From: Streptomyces hokutonensis
Lineage (GTDB): Bacteria; Actinomycetota; Actinomycetes; Streptomycetales; Streptomycetaceae
NCBI RefSeq assembly: GCF_000376565.1
Contig: NZ_BARG01000115.1
Span: forward strand, 1-39,066
Direction of reading: 5' to 3'
Length of the DNA stretch: 39,066 nt
Shown here: positions 25,217-33,496 of the stretch, one piece after another
Numbering within the stretch: the stretch's first letter is position 1
Layout of the letters: each line of letters opens with the position of its first letter
Notes under the pieces: model-generated
Seen by the model: the letters and a program-made list of their open reading frames with translations, nothing else
Databases searched by the model: none
Told to the model about the DNA's origin: nothing
Position numbers and translations under genes: made by a program

Positions 25217-28102
25217 CTACATCTGCTGGATACGGACTTCGGGGAGTTCCGGCATGGCGCTCAGCGAGGCGCTGGAGAGTTCGTCTTCGAGCTGGAGCTC
25301 CGTCAGGGCCGGGAGTGAGGCCACTTCCTGCCAGTCGGCGGTGGTCAGCGAGCGCCCGGACGCGCCGATTCTGAGCGTCGTGAGGGTGGGCCATTGACCG
25401 AGCCCGCGCAGCCCGGTGCCCGACACCGTGTCTGCTCTCAGATGCAGGTATTCCAAAGGCGCGTCGACGGGCAGGGAGTCGGCGAGACTGTCTCCTGGAA
25501 GCACCTGATTGATGGACAGCCAGGTCAGCGAGCGGAGTTCCCGCAGCCCCTTGATGTGGCCGATCCCGGACAACCACATTTCGGTGAGCGGGAGTTGCGC
25601 CAGCGGTGCGAAATCCTCGATTTCCAGGCAGCGGTGCAGCCACAGACGGTTCAGGGAAGAGAAGGGCGACAGCTCTCCCAGGTCGGCCAGGCGGGGATTG
25701 TCGATCACGCTCAGGGTCTCGACCACGGCCGGCTCGGCCACGGTCGCCAGGATCTCCGGCACGGACCGGGAGCCGACGCAGGTGACACTCCGCCAAGGGC
25801 GCATCAGCCTGAGCGCCTCGTACTTCTCGTCGCTGTCGCACCTGATGTAGAGGTCAGAGCGGTCCAGATGGTCGAGCACCTCGACCGCGTACTCCCTGGT
25901 GTCGAACCGGTCCCAGGTGCCCACGAGTTGGCGCCGCACAGCGAGATCGGGGTGTTCCCGGAACCGCCGCAGCACCGCGAGGGCCGCCTCCGGCTCCTCC
26001 GTGCCGAGCAGCGAGGCGGTGACGGTGACCGCGAGTGCCTCATCGCCCGACAGCCCGGCCGGACCCGGCAGCAACTCCAGCACCAGCGGCCCGGCCAGCG
26101 CCAGTGCGTGCGCCTCCTCCGTCGTACGAGGAGGAATCAGCGTGGCCGCGCGGGCCTCGACCTCGGCCCGCACCGCCGGGTCCAGCGCCGTCGCGTGCTC
26201 CAGGCAGGCCAGCGCCAGCAGCGTCACCCGGGGCTCGTCGCGGGCCAGCAACTCCCGTAGCAGTACGACCCGTTCGCGCGGCCTGGCGTGGGCGACTGCC
26301 ATGCGGATCACGTCTTCCCACTGGGTGTCGTCCGCGCGGGAGAGCAGGACGTCGAGGTGGCCCTCCTCCACCGCGTACCGCGCGCCCAGGTAGTCCTGGA
26401 AGGTGCGGTGCACGAAGTCCAGGACGTCCACGGCGGGTTGGCGCAGCAGGCCGCTTCTCAGGAGCAGTGTCCGCAGGACCGTCCCGGCGTCGCCCTGGCC
26501 CGCCGCCGAGGCGACCGTGGGCAGACAACGCTCCACGATCCCCTCGGCCGTCTCCACATCCATCTCCGTGCGGCCGCTCAACACCAGCGCGTACGCGAGG
26601 CGTTGGAGGATCTCCAGCTGGGCCTCCTCGCCCAGTTCCGCCCCTTCCAGCGCGCCCATGCCCCGCTCGCGGTCGCGGCGGGCCAGCAGCATCGTGAGGG
26701 CGGCGTCGTACAACTCCTTGCGGCCGGTGGGGAGATAGCCCTTCCGTTCCCGGTGCAGGGCGCAGATCAGGCCGCACATGAGGGGGTTGGTGGCGAGGCG
26801 GGCCAGGTCGCGTTTGGTGCGGAGGGAGTCCAGGAGGGGGGCTTCGTACTCGGGGGCCTGTGCCGCCGCGTGCCAGCGCTCGACGAAGGTCCGCACCTCG
26901 GGGCGGCGCATCGGGGCCAGGGTCAGTTCGTGGAAGCCCTCGGAGGACAGCCAGTCGGGGCGTACCGCGGTGGGGCGGGAGGTGAGGAGCCAGCGGTTGC
27001 CGGGGAAGGCGCGGATCAGGGCGAGGAGCCAGTCGCGGGTGCGGTGGCGGTCGGCGGAGGGGATCTCGTCCAGGCCGTCGACGAGGACCAGACCCCGGCC
27101 GGCGGTCAGGACGCGTTCGGTCCAGCCCTCGGGCGGGGAGTGCGGGCAGTCGGTCGCCGCCAGGAAGGCCGCGGGGGAGGGGAGTTGGCCGGTGCGGAGC
27201 AGGGTGCGCAGCGGGAGGACGTACGGGACGCGGTCGCCGTCGCCGGCCGCCGTCACCGCGAGCCACTGCACCAGGGTCGTCTTGCCGGAGCCCGCGTCAC
27301 CGCGCAGCAGCACCCGGTCGTGGGCCGACAGGGCTTCCCCGGCGGGGAGTTGGCGGTCGTAGCGGGCGCCGGGCTGCTCCTCGGACAGGGAGCGCTCCTC
27401 CGTCGCCTCCAGGCTGAGGTACGCCACTTCGAGGGGCCAGCGGTCCGGGGAGTCCCGCAGATCGATGCCGTAGATGGTGATGTGGTTGTGGTGTTCGGCG
27501 ACGTAGGAGAGGTAGCGGCGTTCGAAGGCGCGGTCCCGGGAGCCGGGGCGCGGGGTGCGGGCGATCAACTCGTCCACCCGGGCTATCAGTTCGGCCTGGG
27601 TACGGGTCTGTTCCACCAGCGTGCGGGCGACGAAGGTGGACCGGCGGGTGAAGAACTCCAGGATCTGGAGGCAGGCCCACTCGGTGGCGTTGTCGAGGAA
27701 GTAGCGCGCGTCGGTGGACAGTCCGGCGGGGGGTGGGGCCTCGTGCTCCAACTGCCGTGCCAGTTCGCGGTGTCCGAGGCGTACGGCCTGTACGTCGTCC
27801 ATGTCCAGGTCGCCGAGGGCGAGCAGCCGGCGGGCCAACGCGTCGGCCACGGCGGGTTGTTCGTCGAAGGGGAAGGGCGCTTCGCCGGGGGAGTCCACCG
27901 CCCGCGCGACCAGGCGGTCGGCGAGCTTGTGGACGTCCTTCTCCGTCAGGATGCGCTTTTCGCCCTTGAAGGAGACGAGGTTCGACAGCCGGACCGGCCT
28001 GTCGACCAGGCCCGCGCCCGGTCCTTCGGGTACGAACAGCTTTTTCAGCAGCGGTGTGATCAGGCCGGATGCCAGCTTGCCACCGAGTACCGCAGGCTCC
28101 AT
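25217..28102 (-). CDS. NACHT-LRR STAND ATPase, bacterial NLR-like
   Basis: 961 aa. An N-terminal helical domain (1-200, NNH-like) ends in a short beta segment NHITIYGIDL. The NACHT ATPase has Walker A RGDAGSGKTTLVQW (Lys274), Walker B LVLVDGLDEIP (Asp342, Glu346) with the NACHT small-residue/acidic pattern, and LLTSRPTAV. A winged-helix part ends in the typical FVHRTFQDYLGAR (563-575). Helical repeats (585-730) lead to a leucine-rich-repeat region (about 795-960, e.g. LTEMWLSGIGHIKGLRELRS). Bacterial NACHT proteins of this plan are phage-defence sensors. No nuclease or TIR effector is visible, so the effector must be the N-terminal helical domain. ATG 28102 has GGTGGGG upstream; GTG 28114 is the alternative. 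Confidence 0.88.
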   Translation of the reverse strand: MEPAVLGGKLASGLITPLLKKLFVPEGPGAGLVDRPVRLSNLVSFKGEKRILTEKDVHKLADRLVARAVDSPGEAPFPFDEQPAVADALARRLLALGDLDMDDVQAVRLGHRELARQLEHEAPPPAGLSTDARYFLDNATEWACLQILEFFTRRSTFVARTLVEQTRTQAELIARVDELIARTPRPGSRDRAFERRYLSYVAEHHNHITIYGIDLRDSPDRWPLEVAYLSLEATEERSLSEEQPGARYDRQLPAGEALSAHDRVLLRGDAGSGKTTLVQWLAVTAAGDGDRVPYVLPLRTLLRTGQLPSPAAFLAATDCPHSPPEGWTERVLTAGRGLVLVDGLDEIPSADRHRTRDWLLALIRAFPGNRWLLTSRPTAVRPDWLSSEGFHELTLAPMRRPEVRTFVERWHAAAQAPEYEAPLLDSLRTKRDLARLATNPLMCGLICALHRERKGYLPTGRKELYDAALTMLLARRDRERGMGALEGAELGEEAQLEILQRLAYALVLSGRTEMDVETAEGIVERCLPTVASAAGQGDAGTVLRTLLLRSGLLRQPAVDVLDFVHRTFQDYLGARYAVEEGHLDVLLSRADDTQWEDVIRMAVAHARPRERVVLLRELLARDEPRVTLLALACLEHATALDPAVRAEVEARAATLIPPRTTEEAHALALAGPLVLELLPGPAGLSGDEALAVTVTASLLGTEEPEAALAVLRRFREHPDLAVRRQLVGTWDRFDTREYAVEVLDHLDRSDLYIRCDSDEKYEALRLMRPWRSVTCVGSRSVPEILATVAEPAVVETLSVIDNPRLADLGELSPFSSLNRLWLHRCLEIEDFAPLAQLPLTEMWLSGIGHIKGLRELRSLTWLSINQVLPGDSLADSLPVDAPLEYLHLRADTVSGTGLRGLGQWPTLTTLRIGASGRSLTTADWQEVASLPALTELQLEDELSSASLSAMPELPEVRIQQM

Positions 28103-28149
28103 CGGCCGCCCCACCCCCGTCGTCGCGCGAACGGACGGAGCCTAACCGG

Positions 28150-28755
28150 TTACGACAACTGGCCGTCGTAGTCCGGCAGTTTGAAGGTCTTCTCGGCGTG
28201 GCCGCCGGACAGGTCGGTGGCGCTGTTGCCGATGTTCGCGATGATCGTGTAGCCCTTGGACTCGATGTCGGCGCGCTGGGCGGTCTTGTAGGCGGCGACG
28301 TCCTTGAAGAGGTCGAAGAGGCCGCGGACGTAGAGGCCGTCGACGTCGTAGCCGTCGTGTTCGAGGTTGTACTCGGTCGGCAGGTAGATGATGCCGGGCC
28401 GGGCCGTGACGAAGAACAGCGAAACCCCGTGCTCCTGGGCGTACTTGGCGACCGCGAGCACCGGCTTGTTGGCCGGCTGCGGCCAGCTGAACCCGAAGTC
28501 CGTCTCCAGGGTCGTGTTGTCGATGTCGAAGACGATCGCCTGCTTCTCACCCGGCTTGGTCGCCGCGATGCGCTGCTTCAGGTAGGGCAGAGCCTGGTTC
28601 ATGACCGTCTGGCAGTCCGTCTGCCAGGTGCTGTAGTCGACCGCCGCGGTGGTGCTCGTGGTGGCGGCTTCCGCGGGGACGGCCAGCGCCCCGAGGGCGA
28701 TCGCGGTCACGGCGACGGTGGCGGTACGGCGGGCCCAGGGGCGTCGTCTCGTCAT
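28150..28755 (-). CDS. secreted HAD-type acid phosphatase (class B-like)
   Basis: 201 aa. A twin-Arg-like basic start (MTRRRPWARR), a hydrophobic stretch and an AEA cleavage site near residue 30 form a signal peptide. The mature enzyme belongs to the PF03767 acid phosphatase family: VFDIDNTTLETD is the DxDxT nucleophile motif, LFFVTARPG the second HAD motif (Thr), and a conserved Asp/Gly part follows in NIGNSATDLSGG. It probably releases phosphate from organic phosphates outside the cell. It lies 47 bases upstream of the NACHT gene on the same strand with no clear terminator, so read-through is possible. Confidence 0.88.
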   Translation of the reverse strand: MTRRRPWARRTATVAVTAIALGALAVPAEAATTSTTAAVDYSTWQTDCQTVMNQALPYLKQRIAATKPGEKQAIVFDIDNTTLETDFGFSWPQPANKPVLAVAKYAQEHGVSLFFVTARPGIIYLPTEYNLEHDGYDVDGLYVRGLFDLFKDVAAYKTAQRADIESKGYTIIANIGNSATDLSGGHAEKTFKLPDYDGQLS

Positions 28756-29198
28756 GGGGGTGGGGGTTCCTCTCACGTCTGTGCGGTGCCGGTGCGGAAG
28801 GCATGCTCGCGGGCGCGGGTGGCGTGAGGGGAACCGTAAGGTTACTGGACGGTAGGTGCATAGAGGTCTGCGCCACATTCCTGCGGCCGGCGATCGCCCC
28901 GCCCGGTGACAAGCCGCACAGGCGATTCGGGCCCTACTAGGGCGGATAGTCGTAAGCCTCGTTCGGGGCAAAAGGGACTTTTTGTGTGGAACCAGGTGGG
29001 GGGATTTGCCGTCAGAGGGGCGATTTATGGCGAACGGGTGCTCTGTCAAGGAGTCGGAAGTTTTGTGGTGAAGTACTAGCTTCCATCGTAGAAGAGCTGT
29101 TTGGGGGTTTGTGGGGGGCGGGGTTACCAATGGACGTGCCATCCGGCGGCCGCTTGTGTGCCGGGTGGTCTTTCTGTCCCCGTCCCCGTGAGGTTTCG
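28756..29198. other. intergenic region between divergent acid phosphatase and M23 peptidase genes
   Basis: 443 bases without a gene. GCCCTACTAGGGC (28931-28943) is a palindrome with a single central C. CAAAAGGGACTTTTTG (28969-28984) is a second small dyad, and GGAAG/CTTCC flank 29056-29084. The right part is AT-richer and probably holds the peptidase promoter. I could not fit a c-di-AMP riboswitch or a clear -35/-10 pair. Confidence 0.45.
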
Positions 29199-29780
29199 AT
29201 GTTCCAGCGCTCCGCTTCCCGCTCTTCCCGTACGACTCCGCTCCGCAACCGGGTGGCCTTCCTGGCCGTCGGGCTGGGGGCCGCCGCCGTGCTGGGCACC
29301 GGGGTCGCGAGTGCTGCCACCGCGAGCGTGGCGCCGAAGACGGTCAGTGCGAAGACCGCCGCCTCCTGGGTCGACCCGGTGAAGAAGTACACGCTCTCCG
29401 CGAGCTTCGCGCAGGCCGGCGGCCTGTGGCAGTCCACCCACAGCGGGCAGGACTTCGCCGTGGCCAGCGGTACCGAGGTCGTCGCCGCGCACGGCGGGAC
29501 CGTCGTCAAGGCCGGCGGCAACGGTGCCGGTGACGGGGCCGCGTACGGCAACGCCATCGTCATCAAGCACGGCAACGGCACCTACTCGCAGTACGCCCAC
29601 CTCTCGCGCATCGACGTGAAGGTCGGCCAGGTCGTCAGCACCGGCCAGCACATCGCGCTGTCCGGCAACACCGGCAACTCCACCGGCCCCCACCTGCACT
29701 TCGAGATCCGTACGACCGCCAACTACGGCTCGGCCATAGACCCGGTCGCGTTCCTGCGCGGCAAGGGCGTGAAGGTCTAA
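29199..29780 (+). CDS. secreted M23-family peptidoglycan endopeptidase
   Basis: 193 aa. Arg-rich n-region, hydrophobic helix (18-38) and an Ala cleavage site near 40 form a signal peptide. The LytM/M23 domain (about 75-190) has zinc ligands His81 and Asp85 in THSGQDFAV and His167 in GPHLHFEI, and the conserved YAHLS. It would cut peptide cross-bridges or stems of peptidoglycan. There is no LysM or other wall-binding module. GAGG before ATG 29199 supports the start over an upstream in-frame start. Its TAA overlaps the TetR-type gene's stop by 3 bases. Confidence 0.9.
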   Translation: MFQRSASRSSRTTPLRNRVAFLAVGLGAAAVLGTGVASAATASVAPKTVSAKTAASWVDPVKKYTLSASFAQAGGLWQSTHSGQDFAVASGTEVVAAHGGTVVKAGGNGAGDGAAYGNAIVIKHGNGTYSQYAHLSRIDVKVGQVVSTGQHIALSGNTGNSTGPHLHFEIRTTANYGSAIDPVAFLRGKGVKV

Positions 29781-30373
29781 GCCTGCTTCGTGCCCGCGTG
29801 GGCCTGCGTGATCATGTCGGTGGCGACCTCCAGGACGGCCTTGCGCTTGTCCTCGGGGTCGCCTTCGAGGTCCTGTACGGCGAACATGCCGGCGTGCAGC
29901 GTGAAGATCGCGCTGAGCGAGCGGACCTGGTCGACCAGGCTCGTCTCGGGGTCGATCATGATCTCCCGCAGGCCGCGCATGCGCTCCTTGAAGCGCTCGC
30001 CGATGCGCAGGTCCCGTACCGTCGCCTGGTTCTCCTGCATGAAGCGGAAGAGCGGGGTCGCGCCGTCGAGCGCGACGGCGTAGCGCCGTACGATCTCCTG
30101 CTTGGTCTCCAGGGTGTGCGGCTGGTCGCGGCCCCACTCGATCAGGTCCTCGATGGGCTTGGTCAGGTCCTCGAAGATGCTGACCAGGATCTCTTCCTTG
30201 GTCTTGAAGTGGTAGTAGAGCGCCGCCTTCGTGACGTCCAGGTGCTCGGCGATCTCGCGCAGCGAGGTCTTCTCGTAGCCCTGCTCGGCGAAGAGTTCGA
30301 GCGCCACGTCCTGGATGCGCTGGCGGGTGTCTCCGCGACGTTGCCGCTTGGTGCCGTCCATGGTGCCGCCCAT
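29777..30373 (-). CDS. TetR-family repressor of the adjacent MFS exporter
   Basis: 198 aa. The N-terminal helix-turn-helix is standard TetR: TRQRIQDVALELFAEQGYEK, then TSLREIAEHLDVTKAALYYHF and KTKEEIL. The C-terminal ligand/dimer domain is helical (about 65-195). Three starts are possible (30382, 30373, 30361); GGAG spaced 10 bases favours 30373. It is divergent from a 14-helix exporter, and a large paired inverted repeat lies between them, so it most likely represses both itself and the pump and is released by a pump substrate. Confidence 0.9.
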   Translation of the reverse strand: MGGTMDGTKRQRRGDTRQRIQDVALELFAEQGYEKTSLREIAEHLDVTKAALYYHFKTKEEILVSIFEDLTKPIEDLIEWGRDQPHTLETKQEIVRRYAVALDGATPLFRFMQENQATVRDLRIGERFKERMRGLREIMIDPETSLVDQVRSLSAIFTLHAGMFAVQDLEGDPEDKRKAVLEVATDMITQAHAGTKQA

Positions 30374-30392
30374 TCGTCTCATGCTCCAGCAA

Positions 30393-30465
30393 ACTTACTT
30401 GACGCCCGGCTAGTTACGGGTCTACTTTCCCTGAGTGTAGTCAACTAGCCGGGCGGCAAGTAAGT
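30393..30465. promoter_or_regulatory. paired 23-bp operator arms between TetR and MFS genes
   Basis: 30393-30415 and 30443-30465 are reverse complements with a single mismatch, separated by 27 bases. Each arm has ACTTACTTG at its outer end and CCCGGCTAGTT at its inner end. Arm-to-arm spacing is about 50 bases, roughly five helical turns, so two dimers could bind the same DNA face over both promoters. Confidence 0.75.
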
Positions 30466-30511
30466 GGCCGGACGGTAGCGGTATCCAGCGGTAGCTAGGG
30501 GAGTGGGAACG

Positions 30512-32104
30512 ATGGCGGACACACAGACGGTCGACAAGGGGTCGGGGGAGACCGAGAAACAGCCCAGGAGCGTGCGGGTCGTCCTGCTCGCCCTGATGAT
30601 CACCATGATGCTCGCGATGCTCGACAACATGATCGTGGGTACGGCCATGCCGACGATCGTCGGTGAGCTGGGTGGGCTCGAGCATCTGTCGTGGGTCGTC
30701 ACGGCCTACACGCTCGCCACCGCCAGCTCGACTCCCCTGTGGGGCAAGCTCGGTGACATGTACGGGCGCAAGGGCGCCTTCATGACCTCGATCGTGATCT
30801 TCCTGGTCGGCTCCGCGCTCAGCGGCATGGCGCAGAACATGGGCCAGCTCATCGGCTTCCGCGCCATCCAGGGTCTCGGCGCCGGCGGTCTCATGGTCGG
30901 CGTCATGGCGATCATCGGCGACCTCATCCCGCCGCGTGAGCGGGGCAAGTACCAGGGCATGATGGCCGGCGTCATGGCGCTCGCGATGATCGGCGGACCG
31001 CTGGTCGGCGGCACCATCACCGACAACTGGGGCTGGCGCTGGTCCTTCTACATCAACCTCCCGCTGGGCGTCATCGCGCTGGCCGCGATCAGTGCCGTAC
31101 TGCACCTGCCGAAGAAGCGCTCCCAGGCGCGCATCGACTACCTCGGCGCCGGACTGCTCACCGTCGGCATCACCTCCATCGTGCTCGTCACCACGTGGGG
31201 CGGTTCGCAGTACGCCTGGAGCTCCGTGCGGATCATGGAGCTGATCGCGCTCGGTGTGGCCGCGCTCGTCGGGTTCGTGTTCTGGCAGACCAAGGCCACC
31301 GAGCCGGTCGTGCCGCTGCACATCTTCCGCAGCCGCAACTTCACCCTGATGGCCGTCATCGGCTTCATCACCGGCTTCGTGATGTTCGGCGCGACCCTGT
31401 TCCTGCCGCTCTACCAGCAGTCCGTGCAGGGCGCGTCCGCGACCAACTCCGGTCTGCTGCTCCTGCCGATGCTCGGCGCGATGCTCGTGACCTCGATGGT
31501 CGCGGGGCGGGTGACCACCAACACCGGGCGCTACAAGGTGTTTCCGGTCGCCGGCAGCATCCTGATGGGCGTCGGTCTGTACCTGCTCTCCACGATGGAC
31601 GTCGACACGACCCGGTTCATGTCCGGTGTGTACATGGCCGTCGTCGGGCTCGGTATGGGCTGCCTGATGCAGATCACCATGCTGGTCGCGCAGAACAGCG
31701 TCGAGATGAAGGACATGGGGGTCGCGTCCTCCACGAGCACGCTGTCGCGGACGCTCGGGTCCTCGTTCGGTGTCGCCATCATGGGTGCGCTGTTCAACAA
31801 CCGGGTTCAGGACGTCATGAGCCAGAAGGCCGGGGCGTTGGGGGCCAAGGTGACCGAGCAGTCGGCTCAGCTGGACGCGAAGAGCCTGGCGAAGTTGCCG
31901 GCGGTGGCGCGGGAGGCTTATCAGCACGCGGTGTCGGCCGGTATTCACTCGGCGTTTCTGCTGGGGGCTGTGGTGACGGTGCTGGCGCTGGTGGCGGCGG
32001 TGTTCGTGAAGGAGGTTCCGTTGAAGGGGGCGGGGCCGGCTGCGTCCAAGCCGGGTGAGGGTGCGGAGACTGCGGCGCCGGTGTCGATCGTCGAGGCGGT
32101 CTGA
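30512..32104 (+). CDS. MFS drug exporter, DHA2 (14-helix) family
   Basis: 530 aa. Proton-driven efflux pump. Helix 1 contains the DHA2-typical LDNMIVGTAMPTI. Motif A is GKLGDMYGRKG, motif B region RAIQGLGAGGLMVG, and motif C MALAMIGGPLVGGTI. Further helices run to about residue 500, and an acidic/Ala-rich tail follows. About 14 membrane segments fit the EmrB/QacA group. GGGGAG before ATG 30512 sets the start. Expression is likely controlled by the divergent TetR protein through the operator pair just upstream. The substrate cannot be read from sequence. Confidence 0.94.
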   Translation: MADTQTVDKGSGETEKQPRSVRVVLLALMITMMLAMLDNMIVGTAMPTIVGELGGLEHLSWVVTAYTLATASSTPLWGKLGDMYGRKGAFMTSIVIFLVGSALSGMAQNMGQLIGFRAIQGLGAGGLMVGVMAIIGDLIPPRERGKYQGMMAGVMALAMIGGPLVGGTITDNWGWRWSFYINLPLGVIALAAISAVLHLPKKRSQARIDYLGAGLLTVGITSIVLVTTWGGSQYAWSSVRIMELIALGVAALVGFVFWQTKATEPVVPLHIFRSRNFTLMAVIGFITGFVMFGATLFLPLYQQSVQGASATNSGLLLLPMLGAMLVTSMVAGRVTTNTGRYKVFPVAGSILMGVGLYLLSTMDVDTTRFMSGVYMAVVGLGMGCLMQITMLVAQNSVEMKDMGVASSTSTLSRTLGSSFGVAIMGALFNNRVQDVMSQKAGALGAKVTEQSAQLDAKSLAKLPAVAREAYQHAVSAGIHSAFLLGAVVTVLALVAAVFVKEVPLKGAGPAASKPGEGAETAAPVSIVEAV

Positions 32105-32125
32105 GTTCGTCGGCAGTGAGCTGGA

Positions 32126-32160
32126 GGTCCCCCGGTTGGTGTCCGCCCCGGGGGGCCTTC
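32126..32160 (+). terminator. terminator after the MFS gene
   Basis: GGTCCCCCGG (32126-32135) pairs with CCGGGGGGCC (32148-32157), with one G-T pair, followed by TTCGTTTT. Confidence 0.75.
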
Positions 32161-32212
32161 GTTTTGGTTTCTCGTTGTTTTCTCGCCCCCGCCGCCCCTA
32201 CCCGTCCCGTCA

Positions 32213-32232
32213 CTGGGGGCTGCCGCCCCCAG
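32213..32232. repeat. REP-like hairpin of the Streptomyces intergenic type
   Basis: CTGGGGGC and GCCCCCAG pair exactly over TGCC. The adjoining sequence to 32280 has the CTCAAACGCCGGACGGGCTGA form that recurs between Streptomyces genes (recognised from memory). Confidence 0.6.
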
Positions 32233-32270
32233 ACCCCCGCTTCGGCCTGAACGGCCTCGTCCTCAAACGC

Positions 32271-32540
32271 CGGACGGGCTGAGTGATGCCGGTCTGGGTC
32301 GGGAAGGCGCCGGATGGGCTGACTGATGCCGGTCTGGGTCGGGAAGGCGCCGGACGGGCTGAGTGATGCCGGTCTGGGTCGGGAAGGCGCCGGATGGGCT
32401 GACTGATGCCGACCTGTGTTGAAAAGGCGCCGGGCGGGCGGGCTGGATGATGCCGGCCCGTGTTCACAAGGGCGGGGCGGGCTGGATGATGCCGGCCCGT
32501 GTTCACAAGGGCCGGGCGGGCTGAGTGATGCCCGGCGCTG
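32271..32540. repeat. minisatellite of about 40-bp units
   Basis: Units beginning CGGAC/TGGGCT start at 32271, 32311, 32351 and 32391, exactly 40 bases apart. Units 1 and 3 (CGGAC, GAGTGATG) and units 2 and 4 (CGGAT, GACTGATG) match pairwise, so an 80-bp pair was duplicated. From 32431 a related unit with CTGGATGATGCCGGCCCG recurs at a 39-base period (32443, 32482), and a last degenerate copy ends near 32540. No unique spacers separate the units. The array fills most of the 466-base gap after the MFS gene. Confidence 0.85.
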
Positions 32541-32570
32541 TTGTCAGTGGGGCGTGTCACCATCGGGCGC

Positions 32571-33065
32571 ATGGACAAGATGCGGCAGTTGCGGCTGGGC
32601 AAGGACGCCATGGACCGGGACTGGGCCGAGCCTGGGCTCGACCTGGGTGTGGTGGCCGCGCATGCCGGGTACTCGCGGTATCACTTCATCCGGGCCTTCA
32701 AGGAGGCCTACGGTGAGACGCCGGGGCAGTATCTGACGCATCGGCGGATCGAGCGGGCCGAGGAGATGCTCCGTAGCGCCGATCTGTCGGTCACGGAGAT
32801 CTGCCATCTCGTCGGCTTCAGCAGCCTCGGTACGTTCTCGGCCCGGTTCAAGGCGCGGACCGGGCTGACTCCGAGTGAGTACCGGAGCGAGCACGTGGGG
32901 CGCGGGGCCGCCCTCATCCCGGGGTGCTACGCGATGCTCTGGGCCGGCGGTTTCCCCTCCGCAACTTTGAAGAAGCGTGCCGCTGCCCGCCCTGCCTACG
33001 GTGAGGAAGAGGAACAGGGAGACACCTCGATTCCGAACTCGTCCGACAGGAGAGCGGGGCCATGA
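32571..33065 (+). CDS. AraC-family regulator consisting mainly of the DNA-binding domain
   Basis: 164 aa. Tandem AraC helix-turn-helices cover about 25-115: LGVVAAHAGYSRYHFIRAFK, then ETPGQYLTHRRIERAEEML, then VTEICHLVGFSSLGTFSARF and the TGLTPSEYR signature. No sensor domain is present. The tail ends in a basic/acidic disordered stretch (KKRAAARPAYGEEEEQGD). Its TGA overlaps the next ATG (ATGA), so regulator and VOC protein are coupled, and the VOC protein may supply the missing ligand-binding function. ATG 32571 gives the conserved MDKMRQLRLG-type start. Confidence 0.87.
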   Translation: MDKMRQLRLGKDAMDRDWAEPGLDLGVVAAHAGYSRYHFIRAFKEAYGETPGQYLTHRRIERAEEMLRSADLSVTEICHLVGFSSLGTFSARFKARTGLTPSEYRSEHVGRGAALIPGCYAMLWAGGFPSATLKKRAAARPAYGEEEEQGDTSIPNSSDRRAGP

Positions 33066-33496
33066 TCCAGGGACTGGGCATCACCACCGTGTGGACCTTC
33101 GACCAGCAGCGCACCAAGGCCTTCTTCACCGAGAAACTGGACTTCGAGGTCCGGGACGACATCTCGATGGGGGACATGAAGTGGGTCACCGTCGGTGCCA
33201 AGGAGCAGCCGGGCGTCGAGCTCGCGCTGATGAGCCTCGACGGTCCCGGCCTCGACCCCGAGTCCGCCGAGGCGTTGAAGAAGCTGGTCGGCAAGGGGGT
33301 GTTGGGGGCCGGGGCGTTCCGTACGGACGACTGCCGTGGTGACTACGCGACCTTCAAGGCGCGCGGCGTCGAGTTCATCCAGGAGCCCAAGGAGCGGCCG
33401 TACGGCGTCGAGGCGATCTTCCGGGACGACAGCGGCAACTGGTACTCGCTGACCGAGCGCCGCGAGGAGCTCGACTTCTCCAAGGACTTCGGATGA
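33062..33496 (+). CDS. VOC-superfamily (glyoxalase/dioxygenase fold) protein
   Basis: 144 aa. Two beta-alpha-beta-beta-beta modules: ITTVWTFDQQRTKAFFTEKL with FEVRDDI in the first half, and FRTDDCRGDYATFKARGVEF then EAIFRDDSGNWYSLTERRE in the second. The final Glu of SLTER is at a usual metal-ligand position, but a full metal set cannot be assigned with confidence. It could be an enzyme, or a ligand-binding partner or resistance protein. It overlaps both neighbours by ATGA, the middle of a three-gene coupled unit. Confidence 0.85.
   Translation: MIQGLGITTVWTFDQQRTKAFFTEKLDFEVRDDISMGDMKWVTVGAKEQPGVELALMSLDGPGLDPESAEALKKLVGKGVLGAGAFRTDDCRGDYATFKARGVEFIQEPKERPYGVEAIFRDDSGNWYSLTERREELDFSKDFG

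Noticed and set aside
25217..28755. Horizontally acquired defence island around the NACHT gene
   Set aside because: No integrase, transposase, direct-repeat boundary or clear change in base composition was seen on either side.
28780..28860. PHO box upstream of the acid phosphatase
   Set aside because: Only one weak GTTCCCC-like half was seen on the minus strand. Adjacent 11-base repeats are not convincing.
28756..29198. c-di-AMP (ydaO) riboswitch before the M23 peptidase, as seen for other Streptomyces wall hydrolases
   Set aside because: I could not find the conserved core or pairing. A covariance-model search would be decisive.
32271..32540. Possible CRISPR array
   Set aside because: Units are contiguous and similar along their whole length, with no unique spacers and no cas genes nearby.
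32210..32611. Minus-strand open frame of 133 codons over the minisatellite
   Set aside because: Its repeats simply follow the DNA repeat units. It has no ribosome site, and composition changes with unit phase.
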